A stretch of 19,287 nucleotides of DNA. Source: Bacillota bacterium. GTDB taxonomy: Bacteria > Bacillota > Limnochordia > Darwinibacteriales > Darwinibacteriaceae. Below, one piece after another: positions 15,046 to 19,287 of the stretch; position 1 is the first letter of the stretch, and the number at the start of each line of letters is the position of its first letter. Made by a program: the position numbers and the translations under genes. The stretch lies in contig JAAYSR010000242.1 in the NCBI GenBank assembly GCA_012518325.1, forward strand, positions 1 through 19,287, given 5' to 3'. Under the pieces are notes generated by a model. The model was not told the DNA's origin. It did not search any database and saw nothing but the letters and a program-made list of their open reading frames with translations.

Positions 15046-16239
15046 TTGCCTGATAAGCTTGAGCAGAAAATGAACCGTTATAGGGAAGCTGTGGCAGTTG
15101 CAGCTGTGGTGTTGGGGATAGTTTTTTACAGCGGTTATCCCGAAGGAAGCTGGCCTTATATTGTGATTCTTGCTGCGCTGCAGATTTACTTGCACAGCGG
15201 TTCGGTGAGTATCGACGATCGTTCATACATTTCCCTGGGAACGTCAGCGATTCTTCCCATGATTTTGCTGTGCGGAACAACGCCTTCCATGCTGATTTCT
15301 GTGTTTAAGGGCGTTTATGACGGCATTAAGTACCAAAAAGCATGGCGGCGTACTTTATTTAATGCCGGACAGTTTGCCCTCTCTACACTGGCGGCAAGTT
15401 TAAGCTTGGAAAAGTTAACTGAGCTCCTAGGTTCGGAGGGCTGGGGGCTGATTGTCGCGATCAGTGCTGCGACAGTGGTCTATGTTTTGTGCAATATAGG
15501 CCTGGTGCGCTTTGTAGTCGCTATGGCCAAAGGAGTATCTTGGTGGGGCGAGTTCAAGACGTCTCTGAGAGTCAACTTGTTCAGCAGCTGGAGCAGCGGT
15601 TTTATCGGCATTATCTTCACCTTTTTTGTCCTGCGCTATGAGCTGTTGGGCCTTTTGGCCTTTTCAGCCCTGTTGATTATTTTGTCCTGGCTTTTGCAGG
15701 CCACAGCTGAAGTCGGCGCCGAGCGGGCACTGAGAAAAGAGCTGGAAGAAGAGCTGATCATTGACGTGATGACGGGCGCCTACAATTTCAGGCACCTAAA
15801 CAACTGGCTTAGTGAACCTTCTGACGAAGCAGTCAGCCTTCTGTTCATGGATATCGACAATTTTGCAGCATTCAACGACACCTATGGACATGCAGAGGGG
15901 GACAGGGTTCTCAGGCTGCTGGTGGAAACCATCGAGAAGAGCATTAGGGAAGGGGATCACGTAATTCGTTACGGCGGTGACGAGTTTGTTGTGTTTTTGA
16001 AGGGCATGGATGCTGAGAAGGCGAAGCTGGTCGCGGAGCGGATTATGGACAATCTGGCCAAGCTGAAGGATCCTAAGTGGAAAGAGCCAATTACTGTTTC
16101 CTTGGGCATTGCTGCAAAACCTCAGCACTCCAGCGACAAGCGGCAGCTTTTGCTGTTTGCTGATCAAGCCATGTACAATGCGAAAAACTCAGGCAAGAAT
16201 AATATCCGGATCTATCAAGCTGACAGGGACTCTGCTTAG
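15046..16239 (+). CDS. Membrane-bound diguanylate cyclase, second tandem paralogue
   Basis: A 397-residue protein with the same plan as its neighbours: about six membrane helices (residues 13-220; FNAGQFALST and SGFIGIIFTFF match the shared pattern), a linker rich in Glu and Arg, and a GGDEF domain from about 238 (DVMTGAYNFR, LFMDIDNFAAFNDTYGH). GGDEF is intact at 310-314, as is the I-site RxxD (Arg301, Asp304), so cyclase activity with product inhibition is predicted. It starts at TTG 15046, seven bases after a G-run that forms GGGGGTGATC, close to the extended Shine-Dalgarno complement. A GTG at 15025 lacks such a site. It lies behind its own terminator and sigma-H-like promoter. The membrane part differs from the other copies more than the catalytic part, which suggests a different or shifted signal. 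Confidence 0.92.
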   Translation: MPDKLEQKMNRYREAVAVAAVVLGIVFYSGYPEGSWPYIVILAALQIYLHSGSVSIDDRSYISLGTSAILPMILLCGTTPSMLISVFKGVYDGIKYQKAWRRTLFNAGQFALSTLAASLSLEKLTELLGSEGWGLIVAISAATVVYVLCNIGLVRFVVAMAKGVSWWGEFKTSLRVNLFSSWSSGFIGIIFTFFVLRYELLGLLAFSALLIILSWLLQATAEVGAERALRKELEEELIIDVMTGAYNFRHLNNWLSEPSDEAVSLLFMDIDNFAAFNDTYGHAEGDRVLRLLVETIEKSIREGDHVIRYGGDEFVVFLKGMDAEKAKLVAERIMDNLAKLKDPKWKEPITVSLGIAAKPQHSSDKRQLLLFADQAMYNAKNSGKNNIRIYQADRDSA

Positions 16240-16307
16240 CATTTTCTGCACGCGGTGAGGAATAGGCAGGATCTTAGGAGCAGCCAGGCTGGTTGGGGGG
16301 TATTCGT

Positions 16308-17504
16308 TTGCTGACAAGGGATGTTGAACGACGAATCAACCGCGTGATCATGATTGTGACTTTTTTCGCTGTCGTCTTGGGCGTTGTTTTTTTCAGCGGC
16401 TTTCGCGAGGGGACTCTGCCTGCGGTGATTGTCCTTTTTGTTGTGAGGATGCACCTCCAGGGTTTTTCGGTGCGCATCAGCGAACGGACAGATCTTTCAC
16501 TGGGTACAGCAGCAGTACTGCCCACAATTTATCTGACAGGAATTACACCTGCCATGCTTACTTCCGTTCTTTTGGGCATTTACGACGGAGTGCGGCATAA
16601 AAAGCGGTGGCAGCGTGCGATGTACAATTCTGCCCAATTCGCCATCTCTTCTCTGGTCGGAGGACTGATCCTTGAGTTCTCCACTTCCCGTCCTGGAGTT
16701 TCAGGATTTCCACTGCTTGTTTCCTTCGTCGCTGCAACCACAGCTTATATCTTTACGAATAATGCCCTTGTCTGTTACGTTGTGGCGCTCGGAAGGGGCA
16801 TTCCGTGGTGGATCCAGATTAAAGAGGTGCTGGGGAGAAGTGTGTTCAGTTATTTTTGCAGCGCTTTTCTTGGTATCATGTTTACCTTTTTCGTTATCGG
16901 CTATGGGTTTTGGGGCTTGATCGCCTTTTCCGCCTTTCTGGTCACTATCTCAGGGTTGTTAAAGTCAGCAGCCGAGGTCAGCGCGGAGCGGGCGCGCCGG
17001 CAGGAAGTTGAGGAAGAGCTGGTCATAGACGATATGACAGGTGCCTATAATTTCCGCTATTTGAACAGATGGCTAAGTGAACCGTCACATGAGCGGGTGG
17101 CGTTGCTGTTCATGGACATTGACGACTTTGCCGCGTTTAACAACTCCTATGGACATGCTGAGGGTGATCAGGTTTTAAAAAATGTGGTTGAGGCAATCCA
17201 GCAGATTATCCGAGCTGAAGATCGCGTCGTTCGTTACGGCGGCGATGAGTTTGTGGTGTTCTTGAAGAACATGGATGTTGTCGGGGCTCGGCGTGTGGCA
17301 GAGCGGATCCGGGAACGCCTGGCTTCCTTAGAGGATCCTTGCTGGAAAGAGCCTATTACCGTTTCCTTGGGTATTGCAGCATCTCCGCAGCATGCCACTG
17401 ACAAGCGGCAGCTTCTGCTGTTCGCTGATCAGGCCATGTACCAGGCCAAGCAAGCGTGCAAGAACACCATTCGTGTCTGGAACGCTGTCAATGATATTGC
17501 CTAG
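16308..17504 (+). CDS. Membrane-bound diguanylate cyclase, third tandem paralogue
   Basis: A 398-residue paralogue. The membrane region (about 12-220; DLSLGTAAVLPTIYLTG, YNSAQFAISS) is closer to the first copy than to the second. The GGDEF domain has DDMTGAYNFR, LFMDIDDFAAFNNSYGH, GGDEF at 311-315 and an I-site written RAED (Arg302, Asp305). It starts at TTG 16308, seven bases after a run of six G (16295-16300). An in-frame TTG at 16293 is less likely. It begins 68 nt after the second copy's stop, with no terminator between and no sigma-H-like element, so it is probably co-transcribed with the second. A terminator follows the gene. Confidence 0.92.
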   Translation: MLTRDVERRINRVIMIVTFFAVVLGVVFFSGFREGTLPAVIVLFVVRMHLQGFSVRISERTDLSLGTAAVLPTIYLTGITPAMLTSVLLGIYDGVRHKKRWQRAMYNSAQFAISSLVGGLILEFSTSRPGVSGFPLLVSFVAATTAYIFTNNALVCYVVALGRGIPWWIQIKEVLGRSVFSYFCSAFLGIMFTFFVIGYGFWGLIAFSAFLVTISGLLKSAAEVSAERARRQEVEEELVIDDMTGAYNFRYLNRWLSEPSHERVALLFMDIDDFAAFNNSYGHAEGDQVLKNVVEAIQQIIRAEDRVVRYGGDEFVVFLKNMDVVGARRVAERIRERLASLEDPCWKEPITVSLGIAASPQHATDKRQLLLFADQAMYQAKQACKNTIRVWNAVNDIA

Positions 17505-17530
17505 AATGGACTGCCATCAGAGAACTTGAC

Positions 17531-17556
17531 GCCTCCTCACCGGGAGGCAGGTTTTT
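17531..17556 (+). terminator. Terminator after the GGDEF cluster
   Basis: A 7-bp stem GCCTCCT/GGGAGGC (17531-17537 with 17542-17548, last pair T-G) with loop CACC, followed by AGG and five T. It closes the diguanylate cyclase unit. No clear sigma-A promoter could be found in the remaining 47 nt before the glutaminase gene. Confidence 0.75.
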
Positions 17557-17603
17557 CGCGCACAGAGAAGGTCCGCCTGGGCTTTTGTATGGGGGGAAGG
17601 AAA

Positions 17604-18527
17604 ATGAACATCGCTTTTGATTACGGCAGGCTTTTGGAAGAGACCTTGCAGGAATGCAAGCATCATACCGAACGCGGCCATGTGGCCACGTATATTCCGG
17701 AGCTGAAAAAGGCAGATCCAAAGATGGCCGGAGTTGCTCTGATGACTGCCAGAGGGCTCTTTGAAGCCGGCGATACCAGGGTGCAGTTTTCCCTGCAAAG
17801 CATTTCCAAGATCTTCAGCCTCTTGGTTGCTCTTGAGCAGCGCGGCGCTGAGGCTGTATTTGCCAAGGTGGGTTCTGAACCCACCGGCGACTCTTTTAAC
17901 AGCATCGTTAAGCTGGAGACTTCGGAGCAGAAACCCCTGAATCCAATGATCAATGCCGGAGCAATTGCAGTTTGTTCGCTTATTCCCGGTTCCTCTGTTG
18001 AGGAGCGCTTTGCCCACATTACCTGCCTCTTGGAACAAGTGCTGGGACGCCCCATAGAGATTGACGAAGCGGTGTACAGCTCAGAAAAGGAAACTGGGCA
18101 TCGTAATCGCGCCTTGGCTTACTTCCTCAAGGACATCGGGGGACTGGAGGGTGATGTAGAAGAGGTACTGGATCTTTATTTTCGCCAATGCTCAATTTTA
18201 GTGGATTGTGCCGATCTAGCCCGCATAGGCATGTTCCTCGCTACGAAAGGTATAAGTGAGGCTGGAACTCCGCTGGTATCGGCCAACGCCGTTCGGCTGG
18301 TCTCCACGTTTATGGTCACCTGCGGCATGTACAACGGTTCAGGCGAATTCGCCATCCAAGTGGGGATTCCCGCCAAGAGCGGCGTTTCGGGGGGAATTCT
18401 CGGAGCAGTGCCTGGACAGTATGGAGTGGCGACCTTTGGCCCTGCTCTGGATCGGAAAGGGAACAGTGTGGTTGGTATCAGCATTTTGAAACGCCTGTCG
18501 GAGGTCCTGGACTTCAGCATATTTTAG
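17604..18527 (+). CDS. glsA: Glutaminase A, serine-dependent L-glutaminase
   Basis: A 307-residue cytosolic enzyme that hydrolyses L-glutamine to L-glutamate and ammonia. The fold is related to penicillin-binding proteins and beta-lactamases. The SxxK nucleophile motif is Ser66-Lys69 in QSISKIF; other family stretches are KPLNPMINAGAI, VDCADLARIGMFLA, VSTFMVTCGMYNGSGEFA and the C-terminal IPAKSGVSGGILGAVPG. Length is normal for the family (about 305-310). The start at 17604 is preferred over the frame opening at 17526, which lies before the terminator hairpin. It has a GGGGGGAAGG Shine-Dalgarno and gives the standard N-terminus. The downstream JAMM gene begins 11 nt after the stop, so the two likely form an operon. 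Possible roles are nitrogen recycling, or acid tolerance by ammonia release. Confidence 0.95.
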   Translation: MNIAFDYGRLLEETLQECKHHTERGHVATYIPELKKADPKMAGVALMTARGLFEAGDTRVQFSLQSISKIFSLLVALEQRGAEAVFAKVGSEPTGDSFNSIVKLETSEQKPLNPMINAGAIAVCSLIPGSSVEERFAHITCLLEQVLGRPIEIDEAVYSSEKETGHRNRALAYFLKDIGGLEGDVEEVLDLYFRQCSILVDCADLARIGMFLATKGISEAGTPLVSANAVRLVSTFMVTCGMYNGSGEFAIQVGIPAKSGVSGGILGAVPGQYGVATFGPALDRKGNSVVGISILKRLSEVLDFSIF

Positions 18528-18538
18528 GGGAGAGTACA

Positions 18539-19287
18539 ATGACTACCGAACGCACGACTTTTTCTACGAGAAGGTTTCTGGTGGGTAAGGCAGGTCCTTT
18601 CCCGCGCTTGGTTTTTCGTGAGGAAGTGATGCTTGCGTTGGATCAATTCTCTCATCTGCACTCCCAAGGTGAGCATGGCGGATTCCTGATAGGAAGGAAT
18701 AAGCAGCTGAAGACTGCGGAACAGTATGAGATCATTGTGGAGCGCTTCGTGCCCATTCCTCAGAGAAGTGACGCCACGCGCCTGGTTATTCGCCCTGACC
18801 ATTATCGAACGGTAGAGCTGGCTTTGAAGCAGAACGAGGAAATAGTCGGGTGGGCCCACACCCACCCGGGTTTTGGCGTGTTTTTGTCTGACTTCGATAA
18901 AGAGCAGCATCAGCGGTATTTTCCTTCGCCCTGGCAAATAGCCTACGTTATGGATAACCAGGCCCATGAACGGGCTGTTTACCGTGTTGCCGATGATGAG
19001 TGGGAGCGCCTGGGAGGATACTATGTTTTGAGGGATCTGGCCGACAATGAGGTTGGGATCACGGTTGGCAGGCGTAAGGGACGCCGGCATCGGCTGATCG
19101 CGGCTTTGCTGGCTGTGCTGCTGCTCGCTGCAGGCGCCGCAGTGGGCTATCCCATCGTGCGGGAAATGCTTGTCAGCAGGGAACCGGCAGAACAGATCGC
19201 CACTGTGACCGAACAGGAATCTGTGCAAAGCGTTCCGGGGAAAGAAGAACTGAGTGCGGAGCCAACGGATGCCTTGGGAGCGGAAGC
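18539..19287 (+). CDS. JAMM/MPN metalloprotease domain with membrane anchor (3' end missing)
   Basis: An open frame from ATG 18539 to the window edge; 249 residues are visible. The Shine-Dalgarno AGGGGAG overlaps the glutaminase stop. Residues about 25-155 form a JAB1/MPN (JAMM) domain with the complete zinc-site pattern: Glu45 in EHGGFLIG and HTHPGFGVFLSDFD (107-120), giving His107, His109, Ser117 and Asp120 with the exact HxHx7Sx2... spacing (HxH, then S and D). A basic stretch (GRRKGRRHR, 177-185) precedes one membrane helix (about 186-206), which predicts the protease in the cytoplasm and the C-terminus outside. The segment after the helix is Glu-, Pro- and Ser-rich and looks like a linker to an unseen domain. 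Bacterial JAMM proteins include sulfur-carrier or ubiquitin-like processing enzymes and RadC-like proteins; the substrate here is unknown. Confidence 0.88.
   Translation, partial: MTTERTTFSTRRFLVGKAGPFPRLVFREEVMLALDQFSHLHSQGEHGGFLIGRNKQLKTAEQYEIIVERFVPIPQRSDATRLVIRPDHYRTVELALKQNEEIVGWAHTHPGFGVFLSDFDKEQHQRYFPSPWQIAYVMDNQAHERAVYRVADDEWERLGGYYVLRDLADNEVGITVGRRKGRRHRLIAALLAVLLLAAGAAVGYPIVREMLVSREPAEQIATVTEQESVQSVPGKEELSAEPTDALGAE

Overview
The window looks like the chromosome of an endospore-forming Bacillota, probably a Clostridia-type or deep-branching lineage rather than Bacillus itself. Evidence: the order tig-(clpP)-clpX-lonB-lonA-ysxC closely follows the Bacillus subtilis locus; a spore-type, membrane-anchored LonB is present; Shine-Dalgarno sites are strong, often of GGGGTG type, and are used with ATG, GTG and TTG starts; the coding GC content is moderate. 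No rRNA, CRISPR array, insertion sequence or prophage gene is visible. Coding is dense and no gene-free stretch exceeds 300 bases.

Layout. (1) 1-633: the Gln-rich C-terminus of an unidentified gene, a bidirectional terminator, and a small membrane-anchored DUF4363-like protein on the minus strand. (2) 651-3962: a two-gene operon of a GT4 glycosyltransferase and a 716-residue protein that joins an alkaline-phosphatase-like extracellular domain to a polytopic membrane domain. It converges on, and overlaps by 60 bp, a minus-strand rodA (SEDS peptidoglycan polymerase). (3) 5105-5343: a strong sigma-A promoter driving tRNA-Lys(UUU) and tRNA-Leu(UAG). (4) 5426-13531: a proteostasis island of trigger factor, ClpP, ClpX, spore LonB, LonA and the ribosome-assembly GTPase YsxC. 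A strong terminator and a forespore-like promoter separate lonB from clpX. (5) 13613-17504: three tandem paralogous membrane-bound diguanylate cyclases. (6) 17604 to the end: a serine-type glutaminase, followed 11 nt later by a truncated gene for a JAMM/MPN metalloprotease domain followed by a membrane helix.

The least ordinary part is the diguanylate cyclase cluster. The first two copies carry closely matching elements at the same distance from their start codons that fit the sigma-H (Spo0H) promoter consensus (RnAGGAwWW-N11/12-RnnGAATww). The third copy lacks the element and probably depends on read-through from the second. This suggests a c-di-GMP synthesis module switched on at the transition to stationary phase or sporulation. 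The other candidates for new biology are the GT4/phosphatase-like membrane pair and the membrane-anchored JAMM protease encoded beside glutaminase. All assignments were made by reading motifs; no database search was possible.
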